Notes under the pieces: model-generated | Seen by the model: only the letters and a program-made list of their open reading frames with translations | Told to the model about the DNA's origin: nothing | The model's database searches: none | Position numbers and translations under genes: made by a program | Source of the DNA: Chitinophagaceae bacterium | Lineage (GTDB): Bacteria; Bacteroidota; Bacteroidia; Chitinophagales; Chitinophagaceae | Direction: 5' to 3' | NCBI GenBank assembly: GCA_016786785.1 | Contig: JAEUVR010000386.1 | Span: forward strand, 1 to 64,000 | DNA length: 64,000 nucleotides | Shown: positions 24,149 through 32,799 of the stretch, piece after piece | How the letters are laid out: every line of letters begins with the position of its first letter | How positions within the stretch are numbered: position 1 is the stretch's first letter

Positions 24149-26644
24149 ATGAAACTCGAAATAATTCTTGCTGGTTTTTTATGGTTGAGTATAAATAATG
24201 TAAAAGCGCAAGAGCCGTCTGTTAACAGCGTGGACATAAGCTATCCATTTGATCATATGCCAGCAGTATTGCCGGGAACGGCGCAACTTACCTGGAATAC
24301 TGATATATCCGCGAAGTTGCTGGATGATGCGCATGTATTTGTCGAAAGAAAAATAGCTGAATCTATAAATGGTCGTTCCGCTTTCTGGCATCGCGACTAT
24401 TCCTCAAAAGACGCTTATGAGGCTTCTGTACAACCAAACAGAGAGCGGCTGATGAAGTCTATAGGCGTTGAAAATAAGCAGGCGTCATTTCTTAATCGTA
24501 ATACGGGATTTAAAGATAGCCGACCAGCAATATTCATGGAAAAAGTATCAAATGTCAACGACCCTATATTTGTGGCCGAAACTGAGAAGTATCGGATTTA
24601 TCAGGTTCGGTGGCCGGTTTTGAATAAAGTTTTCGGAGAAGGATTATTAATTCAACCCAAAAAACAGGCAACGGCCAATATTATTGCTATTCCAGATGCA
24701 GATCAAACTCCAGAACAACTTTGCGGGCTTTCTCCCGGCATTCCCGCTAACTCGCAGTTTGCTCGCAGCCTGGCAGAGAATGGCTTCCAGGTATTAATTC
24801 CAACGCTTATTGACAGGACATTTCTTTTTCCTGGCTCGGCTAGTCAGCAAACATACCGCGAAAGAATTTATAGAGAAGCATTCCAGATGGGAAGACATAT
24901 AATTGGTTACGAAGTTGAAAAAGTCTTAGCAGGAATTGATTGGTTTGAACAAACCTCTCCCCAAGGAACGAAGATAGGAGCGGTAGGTTATAATGAAGGC
25001 GGGCTTATCGCTATGTATGCCGCAGCCGTAGATACAAGAATTGACGCTGTTTTAGTAAGCGGTTATTTTACCTCGAGACAACGGATTTGGGACGAACCTA
25101 TTTATCGTAATGTGTGGGGCCTGCTAACAGAATTTGGAGATGCGGAAATAGCTTCTCTTATTGCGCCGCGTCCTCTTATAGTTGAATATAGCGATGTGGC
25201 AACGCTGGTTGAAAAAGTAATTAATCCGGGCCCCAGGCCGGATAGTATTAACGGGTTTCCTGTTACGGGTTATAAAGGGAGAATACAGACGCCTTCATTA
25301 AAAGAAGTACAATCAGAGTTTAACAGGATCGAAACGATAACAAAAAAGGGATTCCAACCTCATTATTTAATTTCAGGCAACAATAATAAACCCTTAAGCT
25401 TTGGATCGGAAAAGGCCTTAAAAAAATTTTTAGACCAATTGTTGTCAACTGGTCCGACAATTGCAGCAGGCAATAAATCGGAGAAATCTTCAGGGGCATT
25501 TCAGCATCAACAGGTTTCCAATATTATGCCTGTCGATAGGCGAAGGGCTTTTAGTCCAAAGGAGAGGCAGTTTCGTCAGGCAAAAGAGCTGGAAGATCAC
25601 GTGCAATGGCTCCTGCATATTTCGGATGATGAAAGAAATGACTTTTTCCTGTACAAAGCAACGCCGGAATCCGAATTAAAAAACAGAGGGTGGAGCACAA
25701 GAAGTTATCATCCTTATCACTCGCCTGAAAAATTTATCATGAAGGGAAATGAATATCGTAAATATCTTTATGAAGAAGTTATTGGAAAATTTGACGATCA
25801 ACTGTTGCCTGCAAATGCGCGCACTCGAAAAATATATGATTATGAAAGGTGGACCGGATACGAAGTCTTATTGGATGTTTACGACTCTTTCAATGCCGCA
25901 GGAATTATCCTGATACCAAAAGATTTAAGAAAGAGCGAAAAAAGACCAGTCGTTGTTACCCAGCATGGACGGAACGGCATACCTCAGGAGCTTGTTGAAG
26001 GCAACAAAGCCGCTTACAATAATGTTGCGGCAAAACTTGCCGACCAGGGATTTATTGTATATGCGCCTTATAGTCTTTATCGCGGGGAAGACCGTTATAG
26101 GTTTCTGAGTCGTAAAGCCAATAGCGTTAAGGGCTCCTTGTTTTCATTTATTATTTCTCAAAATGAACAGACTTTAAAATGGCTTGGCAGCTTGTCTTTT
26201 GTAGATGCAAAGCGGATAGCATTTTATGGCATTAGTTATGGGGGTGAGGCGGCTATGCGGGTTCCGGCTATACTAGAAGGCTATGCCGCATCAATATGTT
26301 CCGGCGATTTCGGCAATTGGACAAGAAAAGTAGTAGATCCTTATTTTAAAGGCAGCTTCATCAATACGCCTGAATGGGAAATGTCTTATTTCAATATGGG
26401 AAATACATTCAGCTATGCAGAAATGGCCTATTTGATATTTCCCAGACCTTTTATGGTTGAGCGCGGCCACGATGACCTCGTTCAACCAGACGAATGGGTT
26501 GGTTATGAATATTCCAAAGTAAAATATCTATACGATAAGTTTAACCTAGAAGATAAAACCCGAATCGAATTTTTTAACGGAGGGCACTCCATGCGAAATG
26601 AAGGGTCATTTCAGTTTTTGCATAAACATCTCAACTGGCCTTAA
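24149..26644 (+). CDS. secreted tandem alpha/beta-hydrolase, first domain lacking the nucleophile
   Basis: The 831-residue protein has a signal peptide (MKLEIILAGFLWLSINNVKA). Residues 150-435 form one alpha/beta-hydrolase-like domain with a strand-turn-helix VGYNEGGLIAMYAA, in which the usual serine is Asn282. Residues 565-831 form a second one, with elbow YGISYGGE (Ser696), a possible acid in ERGHDDLVQP (Asp775/776) and a His in FNGGHSM (His813). The second domain looks catalytically competent, probably an esterase or peptidase of the dienelactone hydrolase/acetyl-esterase group; the first looks structural or ligand-binding. The gene follows SusD 1 and likely acts on the imported substrate. 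Confidence 0.82.
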   Translation: MKLEIILAGFLWLSINNVKAQEPSVNSVDISYPFDHMPAVLPGTAQLTWNTDISAKLLDDAHVFVERKIAESINGRSAFWHRDYSSKDAYEASVQPNRERLMKSIGVENKQASFLNRNTGFKDSRPAIFMEKVSNVNDPIFVAETEKYRIYQVRWPVLNKVFGEGLLIQPKKQATANIIAIPDADQTPEQLCGLSPGIPANSQFARSLAENGFQVLIPTLIDRTFLFPGSASQQTYRERIYREAFQMGRHIIGYEVEKVLAGIDWFEQTSPQGTKIGAVGYNEGGLIAMYAAAVDTRIDAVLVSGYFTSRQRIWDEPIYRNVWGLLTEFGDAEIASLIAPRPLIVEYSDVATLVEKVINPGPRPDSINGFPVTGYKGRIQTPSLKEVQSEFNRIETITKKGFQPHYLISGNNNKPLSFGSEKALKKFLDQLLSTGPTIAAGNKSEKSSGAFQHQQVSNIMPVDRRRAFSPKERQFRQAKELEDHVQWLLHISDDERNDFFLYKATPESELKNRGWSTRSYHPYHSPEKFIMKGNEYRKYLYEEVIGKFDDQLLPANARTRKIYDYERWTGYEVLLDVYDSFNAAGIILIPKDLRKSEKRPVVVTQHGRNGIPQELVEGNKAAYNNVAAKLADQGFIVYAPYSLYRGEDRYRFLSRKANSVKGSLFSFIISQNEQTLKWLGSLSFVDAKRIAFYGISYGGEAAMRVPAILEGYAASICSGDFGNWTRKVVDPYFKGSFINTPEWEMSYFNMGNTFSYAEMAYLIFPRPFMVERGHDDLVQPDEWVGYEYSKVKYLYDKFNLEDKTRIEFFNGGHSMRNEGSFQFLHKHLNWP

Positions 26645-26705
26645 CCTGTTTTTAGAACCGCTATTTCCGAATATCCTAATATTAAAAAGTTTAATAAGTA
26701 AACGT

Positions 26706-28175
26706 ATGCTCGTATTTTCCAAGATATTTCGATTCGGTCTTATTTATTCCTTAATTTTTTCGATCTCCAATTTCTCTTATGCCGAAAACGTAAAAAATTT
26801 CGGAGCTAAGGGAGATGGGAAGACTGACGATACTTATGCAATCAATAAGGCAATATTAGGATGTAGAGACGGTATAATTGAATTTCCGCGAGGAAACTAC
26901 AGAATAACGCAAACCATCTCCATAGATCTATCGAAAAATGGCGTGCTTGGCATTTCCGGGAAGGGCGGCAGCGCTAGTATCATTATGGCAGGCGAGGGGC
27001 CGGCTTTTTGCTTTATCGGCTCCCATGTAGGCTCGGCCCTGCCTTCTTCGGTTAAACCCGTAACCTGGGAAAGGGAGCGAATGCCCTTGATCGACGCGTT
27101 GGAGATCGTAGGCGCCAATCCCAAGGCCGATGGCATCGAAATACGCAACGCCCTGATGCCAGTGTTCCGCGCTTTGCTCATTCGCGATGTAAGAAATGGC
27201 CTTCATTTTACTTCCAGGAACCGGAACGTTTTGATAAATGCCTGTCATATTTATAATGCGAGCGGTATTGGCATCTATTTAGACAATGTGAATATCCACC
27301 AGATGATCATCAGTAACAGCCATATCAGTTACTGCAAAAAAGGCGGCATTAAAGTAATGAACAGCGAAATCCGAAATTTCGAAATAACCGGGAATGACAT
27401 TGAATATAACTGTGATCCCGCCGGACCCATATCTGCCGATATCTGGATAGATTGCGCACAGGGAGGATCTGTTCGGGAAGGCGCAATATCGGGCAATACC
27501 ATTCAGGCAATCCCCAGTCCGGGCGGCGCCAATATTCGCTTCAGCGGCTTGCCGGCTAACAGCAATAAAATCGGCTTATGGAGTATAACAGGGAACCATA
27601 TCAGCAACCAGGAAACGAATATTGAACTTGATCATTGCCGCGGCGTTAATGTTACAGGAAATACATTTATCCGTGGATATGACCGGCATTTAATCATCAA
27701 TGGCAGCCGAAATATAACGGTTAGCGACAATGTCTTTGATCATAATGATGATTATTTCACGCCAGGCCTGGTTTCGTTAGGCGGGATCTCCGTAAATAAG
27801 AGCCAGGGCATTATACTCAATGACAACATTATTGACGGCGCAGAATATGGGAATGAGAAGAAAGGCGGGGCCGTGGTAATAACGGATAGTCGTGAAGTAT
27901 CCATAAGCGGCTGCCATATTCAAAACCCCAAAATCAACGGCGTTCAAATAGATAACAGCGCCAATGTGCAAGTCGTCAATTGTATCATTAGCGAGGAAAC
28001 AAGCAACCCGAGAATGTTGGCTGGCATCGCGCTAAATGGGTCATGCGCCGGAGCCCTGATTCGGAATAATAATTTAAGCGCCGGCAAAAACGGGAGCATT
28101 GCCAATAACGCAACCGGAGCAATCATCGAAGCTAATATTTTTACCGGTCGGGGCGGAGTTTCTGAAAAAAACTAA
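26706..28175 (+). CDS. secreted right-handed beta-helix protein (pectate-lyase-like fold)
   Basis: The 489-residue protein has a signal peptide (SLIFSISNFSYA) and opens with NVKNFGAKGDGKTDDTYAIN, the classic start of pectate-lyase/polygalacturonase-like parallel beta-helices. The body is a ladder of short repeats of the type xxISGNxIxx: HIYNASGIGIYL, GNDIEY, GNTIQA, ITGNHISN, VTGNTFIRG, VSDNVFDHND, SGCHIQNP. Lyase or glycosidase activity is possible, but catalytic residues cannot be named from the sequence alone. The ATG at 26706 starts the signal; an upstream in-frame ATG at 26598 lies within the preceding gene. Base composition turns visibly GC-richer from about 26930. Confidence 0.85.
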   Translation: MLVFSKIFRFGLIYSLIFSISNFSYAENVKNFGAKGDGKTDDTYAINKAILGCRDGIIEFPRGNYRITQTISIDLSKNGVLGISGKGGSASIIMAGEGPAFCFIGSHVGSALPSSVKPVTWERERMPLIDALEIVGANPKADGIEIRNALMPVFRALLIRDVRNGLHFTSRNRNVLINACHIYNASGIGIYLDNVNIHQMIISNSHISYCKKGGIKVMNSEIRNFEITGNDIEYNCDPAGPISADIWIDCAQGGSVREGAISGNTIQAIPSPGGANIRFSGLPANSNKIGLWSITGNHISNQETNIELDHCRGVNVTGNTFIRGYDRHLIINGSRNITVSDNVFDHNDDYFTPGLVSLGGISVNKSQGIILNDNIIDGAEYGNEKKGGAVVITDSREVSISGCHIQNPKINGVQIDNSANVQVVNCIISEETSNPRMLAGIALNGSCAGALIRNNNLSAGKNGSIANNATGAIIEANIFTGRGGVSEKN

Positions 28176-28193
28176 AAAAACAAACTCATTCTG

Positions 28194-29207
28194 ATGAAAA
28201 ATACTACCCATAAATTATCTATCTGTTTACTTCTTACCATTGCGTTTTCCTGCGTGGCTTCAATCAACATGGCGTATGCAGAAAGAAAGGTTGTCATAGC
28301 GACTATTGGAGCGTCTCCAACAATCAATAAAGACCAGGCGCCGGAGGAATTGGTCAAGCAAATGATCGATTTCTGGAGAAGGCAATTAAAACAGGCGCTC
28401 TATTCAAAAGTTGATCTGATTGTTTTACCCGAAGTATGCGATGCGCCAGGAGGGATGAATGCCGCGGAAAAAACAGCATATCTTAAAGTAAGAAAAAATC
28501 AATTGCTGGATTATTTTTCCTCGGTAGCAAAAGACAACAATTGCTATATCGCATTTGGATCAACCCATGACTCAAATGGCAGTCGGCGTAATTCCCTGAT
28601 CGTGCTTGACAGAAAAGGAAAAGTTGCGGGTATTTATAACAAAAATTTTCCCACCATTCCGGAGATGGATGCGGGCGTTAAACCAGGCGCCGAAGCATCC
28701 GTTATTCAGTGCGATTTTGGAAAGGTAGCATTGGCCATTTGCTTTGATTTGAACTTTGATGAACTGCGCGAACAGTATATTAAGTTAAAGCCGGATATCG
28801 TTTTGTTTTCTTCAGTATATCATGGCGGCCTGATGCAAAATACCTGGGCATATACCTGCCGGTCTTATTTTGTAGGGGCTATTGGAAACATTAAGCTTCC
28901 TTCCGAGATTATCAACCCTCTGGGGGAAGTTGTCGCTGCGAGCACCAATTATTTTAACTATACGAAGGCCGTTGTAAACTTAGATTATAAGCTTGCGCAT
29001 CTTGATTTTAACTGGGAGAAACTGACTAAGCTAAAAGAAAAATATGGCGATGCAGTCGTTATTCATGACCCGGGAAAAGTAGGGGCGGTGATGTTGACCA
29101 GCGAGCACAAGGATATCAGCGCCGCACAAATGGCTAAAGAATTTGATATCGAGTTATTGGATGACTATTTTGATAGGTCAAGACTGATTAAACATAAGCA
29201 TAATTAA
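28194..29207 (+). CDS. exported nitrilase-superfamily (carbon-nitrogen) hydrolase
   Basis: The 337-residue protein is preceded by a Sec signal peptide ending near INMAYA, which is unusual since most nitrilase-superfamily enzymes are cytosolic. The catalytic triad is present and in order: Glu80 (VLPEVCD), Lys150 (IYNKNFPT) and Cys183 (LAICFDLNFDE). It should hydrolyse an amide (amidase or N-carbamoyl hydrolase rather than true nitrilase) in the periplasm. It follows the beta-helix gene by 18 bp and is probably cotranscribed. Confidence 0.9.
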   Translation: MKNTTHKLSICLLLTIAFSCVASINMAYAERKVVIATIGASPTINKDQAPEELVKQMIDFWRRQLKQALYSKVDLIVLPEVCDAPGGMNAAEKTAYLKVRKNQLLDYFSSVAKDNNCYIAFGSTHDSNGSRRNSLIVLDRKGKVAGIYNKNFPTIPEMDAGVKPGAEASVIQCDFGKVALAICFDLNFDELREQYIKLKPDIVLFSSVYHGGLMQNTWAYTCRSYFVGAIGNIKLPSEIINPLGEVVAASTNYFNYTKAVVNLDYKLAHLDFNWEKLTKLKEKYGDAVVIHDPGKVGAVMLTSEHKDISAAQMAKEFDIELLDDYFDRSRLIKHKHN

Positions 29208-29305
29208 ATCGGGTCATTCGCTAAAAATAGCCCATGCAGTCAATGACGAGCGTTTCGACTATCTCTGAGCTATGATCATATGTAAAAGGACTATAATAAC
29301 TAATT

Positions 29306-30412
29306 ATGCTTATTCAGACCAGATGGCTTTTGCCGCTACTCTTCTTTCTCACTATACAAGCAAATGCATATCCCGCGCAAAATGCAGACACTACCATTTC
29401 AATAAATGCTATTGGGGGATTGCAGTTCGATGTGGTCCGGTTCAAAATAAAGCCGGGCACAAAGGTCAAAATTGTCTTCGCCAATAAAGATGACATGAGC
29501 CATAACCTGCTGATCGTCAAACCAGGATCCAGAACAGCCGTGGTAAAAGCAGCCTTGGGCCTGGCAAACGAAGGACAAAGATTGAATTATATTCCGGAGC
29601 TTTCCGAAGTATTATGGGCTGTGCCCGTGCTGGAGCCGGGAGAAACAAAAACAATCAGCTTTACGGCGCCAAAAACAGCTGGCATCTATCCCTATGTTTG
29701 CACATACCCTGGACACGGATCCATCATGTATGGAGCCATCTACGTGACTAACGGCGATATGCCCCCTCTTAATGACGATCCCAATATTCCGCCCAACAGA
29801 AAAACAGCTACAAGCAAAACCAACGGCGCTCATCAAAATCACACGGCTGCCAGATCCCGACCCTATAGGGAAGAGCCGCCCTTTGTGTGCCGCATCTTCC
29901 TTCCCGATGCAAGTCCCGCTGCCATTGCCGTAAGCCTCCCTCGCAATCTATCCTATTGCTGGGATGCAGGCTCCTGCCGACTGCGATATGCCTGGCATGG
30001 CGGGTTTCTTGACAATACCGATATATGGAAGGGACATCACGACGCTTATGGTCTTATCCTCGGAACGGTTTTCTTTCGCGACAAAACAGCCTATCCGCTA
30101 CAGGTAGACAAGCCCGGAAATATCCCTGTTGTAGATTTTAAAGGATATCAACTGATCAATCGATACCCGGAATTTCATTATACGGTCAATGGCATTGACG
30201 TATACGAATTGATAAAACCAAAGGAAGATGCAACGGGGTTAATACGGACCTTCAGAATCCCAAAAACAGACAGAACGATCTGGTTTGTGACAGACCCTGA
30301 AGATGGCGTGCATTATCAGTGCGCCGAGGGAGAATGGATCAATGGAAACCTGAGAATACTACCGGAACAAGCAAGCCGGTTTACGATCATTATGACTAAA
30401 AATAAACCATGA
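29306..30412 (+). CDS. azurin/plastocyanin-domain protein with C-terminal heme-protein-associated domain
   Basis: The 368-residue protein has a signal peptide (RWLLPLLFFLTIQANA). Residues 28-150 form a cupredoxin with a complete type-1 copper site: His66 (DMSHNLLIV), Cys132, His137 and Met141, with the azurin spacing C-x4-H-x3-M in CTYPGHGSIM. After a Pro/Thr-rich linker (about 155-190), residues 190-368 form a second domain with YCWDAGSCRLRYAWHGGF, a segment I associate with proteins of the PVC-type heme/dehydrogenase group. It is probably a periplasmic electron carrier. Its stop overlaps the start of the propeller gene (ATGA), so the two are translationally coupled. Confidence 0.86.
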   Translation: MLIQTRWLLPLLFFLTIQANAYPAQNADTTISINAIGGLQFDVVRFKIKPGTKVKIVFANKDDMSHNLLIVKPGSRTAVVKAALGLANEGQRLNYIPELSEVLWAVPVLEPGETKTISFTAPKTAGIYPYVCTYPGHGSIMYGAIYVTNGDMPPLNDDPNIPPNRKTATSKTNGAHQNHTAARSRPYREEPPFVCRIFLPDASPAAIAVSLPRNLSYCWDAGSCRLRYAWHGGFLDNTDIWKGHHDAYGLILGTVFFRDKTAYPLQVDKPGNIPVVDFKGYQLINRYPEFHYTVNGIDVYELIKPKEDATGLIRTFRIPKTDRTIWFVTDPEDGVHYQCAEGEWINGNLRILPEQASRFTIIMTKNKP

Positions 30413-31908
30413 AACCGTATGTTTCCGCTCTCTTAATAATAGGGCTATATATATTTTCACATTGCTCAACAAAGCAAAACGCCAATGCGCCCGAAACCTC
30501 TTACATAGTGGAGTCTATCGAGATGCCAGAGGGACTTATAGCTGAAACAGGCGGACTTGATTTTTTACCAGATGGCCGACTGGTAGCCTGTTTTCTGAGG
30601 GGAGAAGTGATGATCTATGATCCCAATACAAAAAACTGGAGCCTGTTTGCCGAGGGATTGCACGAGCCGCTTGGGATTTTAACGATCAGCGCATCCGAGA
30701 TGCTGGTCATGCAGCGCCCGGAATTAACGCGGATAAAAGATACCGACGGCGATGGGCAGGCCGATCTGTATGAAAAGGTCACAGATGATTTTGGGTTAAC
30801 AGGCAACTACCATGAATTCAGCTATGGCCCTGTCCGGGATAGGGAAGGCAACTTATTTATTGCGCTGAATTCAGCTTCCGCCGGCGGCGGCATCAGGCCG
30901 GAACTAAGAGGCAGGTTAGATACGGCAGGGCGCGGCTACGGGAAAAGTATGTTTTCTGTAACGCCCTATCGAGGATGGATCATGAAACTGACGCCAGAGG
31001 GAAAGCTGCTACCTTATGCAATGGGCTTCCGCTCCCCCAACGGATTAGGATTCGATTTGCAGGGCAACCTCTTTGTTACTGACAATCAGGGCGATTGGAT
31101 CGGAACCAGTAAACTGCATCATGTGCAGGAGGGAAATTTTTATGGCCATCCGGGCGCACTTGTCTGGAAAAAAGACTGGAACAGGGGAAACCCTTTTAGT
31201 CTTACTGTGCAGGCATTGGATAGCATGCGCACCAAAGCAGCTGTGCTATTTCCGCAGGATATTATTGCCAATTCGCCTACCCAACCGCTCTGCGATATCA
31301 CTAATGGAAAATTCGGCCCCTTCAAGGGTCAGTTGTTCGTAGGAGAAATGAATACAGAACGCATTGTGAGAGTAATACTAGAGCGCATAGCCGGGGAACT
31401 GCAGGGAGCCTGCATTCCCTTCATTGACGCTAAAGGGCTCAGAAGGGGAAATAACCGCCTGGCATTTTCCCCCGACGGTAGCCTATGGACCGGACAGGCC
31501 GCTTATGGATGGGGCGGCGATCACGGCATTCAACGAATCGTTTTTACCGGCAAACAGCCTGCGGATATATATAGCATGAACCTCACAAACCGAGGCTTTG
31601 ATCTGACTTTTACTCAGCCGCTTGATGAATCGACTGCCCTTAGCCCGGATAGTTATCATCTTAAACGCTACTATTATGAATATCACGAAAAATATGGCTC
31701 TGCGCGTATGAATGAGGGGGCAATACCTGTTGCCGATATTAAAATATCGGATGATCGCAAAAAAATATCATTGACATTAGATAGTTTACAAGCAGGATAT
31801 GTCTACCAGTTGAACCTGGGCAACATAAAAACGCAAGCGGGCGATAGTTTAAACAACCATCTTATCTGCTATACGCTCAAAAACCTGTTGCCCGCCGCGT
31901 TACAATAG
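30409..31908 (+). CDS. beta-propeller dehydrogenase-like lipoprotein (PQQ-sugar-dehydrogenase / TIGR02604-like)
   Basis: The 499-residue lipoprotein has a short signal ending IFSHC. The N-terminal 370 residues form a six-bladed-type propeller with GGLDFLPDGRLVACFL, an acidic calcium-like loop IKDTDGDGQADLYEK, FRSPNGLGFDLQGNLFVTDNQG and NRLAFSPDGSLWTGQ, as in soluble PQQ-glucose-dehydrogenase-like proteins and the N-terminal domain of PVC-type dehydrogenases. The last 120 residues form an Ig-like domain. Unlike the related proteins at 39774 and 47808 it has no CxxCH heme domain. It is coupled to the azurin-like gene through a 4-bp overlap, so copper may take the electrons instead. Confidence 0.84.
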   Translation: MKPYVSALLIIGLYIFSHCSTKQNANAPETSYIVESIEMPEGLIAETGGLDFLPDGRLVACFLRGEVMIYDPNTKNWSLFAEGLHEPLGILTISASEMLVMQRPELTRIKDTDGDGQADLYEKVTDDFGLTGNYHEFSYGPVRDREGNLFIALNSASAGGGIRPELRGRLDTAGRGYGKSMFSVTPYRGWIMKLTPEGKLLPYAMGFRSPNGLGFDLQGNLFVTDNQGDWIGTSKLHHVQEGNFYGHPGALVWKKDWNRGNPFSLTVQALDSMRTKAAVLFPQDIIANSPTQPLCDITNGKFGPFKGQLFVGEMNTERIVRVILERIAGELQGACIPFIDAKGLRRGNNRLAFSPDGSLWTGQAAYGWGGDHGIQRIVFTGKQPADIYSMNLTNRGFDLTFTQPLDESTALSPDSYHLKRYYYEYHEKYGSARMNEGAIPVADIKISDDRKKISLTLDSLQAGYVYQLNLGNIKTQAGDSLNNHLICYTLKNLLPAALQ

Positions 31909-32047
31909 TATATCCGCCTTAATCCCGTGTATCTCTTCGTGCACCGCAGCAATCAATTTTCAACCAGCGCGCGCTTCTGTCCGGGGGCTAAAAAACGTAA
32001 AATAAGTCGCGGCTTTTTTTTTAACTATTGCTTCCCTTATTTTCGTG

Positions 32048-32674
32048 ATGGCTAAATCGCGTGATGAATTGTTGAGCAAACCATCTTTATATAATGAACA
32101 GGACCTGCTCCAACCCGCTTCCGAAGGGGATGAGCGGTCTTTTGCATTAATATATAAGCGGTATTACCCTCAACTTCGGCCTTTTATCCTGAAGTACGCT
32201 GATTCGGCGCTGGAGGCGGAAGAGATCATCCAGGAAACCTTTATCCGGGTTTGGTTAAGCAGGGAAAAACTTACAGAGATAGAAAATCTGCATGCATGGA
32301 TCTTTAAGATCGCTTCCAATGAATACCTTTCGGCCTTGCGGAAAAAACTGAAAGATAGGGAAAGGATGGGCGCCCTGATCAGGAATAATCGTCCGGGCGG
32401 CGCGGAAGCTTCTCCCTTTGATCTGGTGAATATTGAAGAGATCAGGCAGGCGGTTAAAGAAGCGGTAGCGTCTCTTCCAGCGCAAAGACGCAGGATATAC
32501 CAAATGAGCCGGGATGAGGGATTGAAGATAACTGAAATTGCAGAGCGGCTTTCCATCTCCCCCCAAACCGTAAAAAATGCGCTTACCGCTTGTTTAAGAT
32601 ACATACGGGAATATCTTTCCGCCGCAGGACATTCCTTTTTACTGCTTTGCTGTTTTTTTCAGGGATATCTTTAA
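32048..32674 (+). CDS. ECF-type RNA polymerase sigma factor 2
   Basis: The 208-residue protein has sigma region 2 (ERSFALIYKRYYPQLRPFIL, EAEEIIQETFIRVWLSREKL) and region 4 (LPAQRRRIYQMSRDEGLKITEIAERLSIS), flanked by a hydrophobic tail LLLCCFFQGYL. It should drive the SusC 2 / SusD 2 operon once freed from FecR 2. ATG at 32048 is preferred to the GTG directly before it. Confidence 0.94.
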   Translation: MAKSRDELLSKPSLYNEQDLLQPASEGDERSFALIYKRYYPQLRPFILKYADSALEAEEIIQETFIRVWLSREKLTEIENLHAWIFKIASNEYLSALRKKLKDRERMGALIRNNRPGGAEASPFDLVNIEEIRQAVKEAVASLPAQRRRIYQMSRDEGLKITEIAERLSISPQTVKNALTACLRYIREYLSAAGHSFLLLCCFFQGYL

Positions 32675-32799
32675 AAAAGACCGTATTGCAATAGTACTCA
32701 TTTCGTTGTTTAGCTTCTTAATAGTCAATGCCCGGGTCATGCCGATGGTAACCGGCCTTGCGACAGGAAAATACCGCTCCGGCAAAACATCTTTTATAT

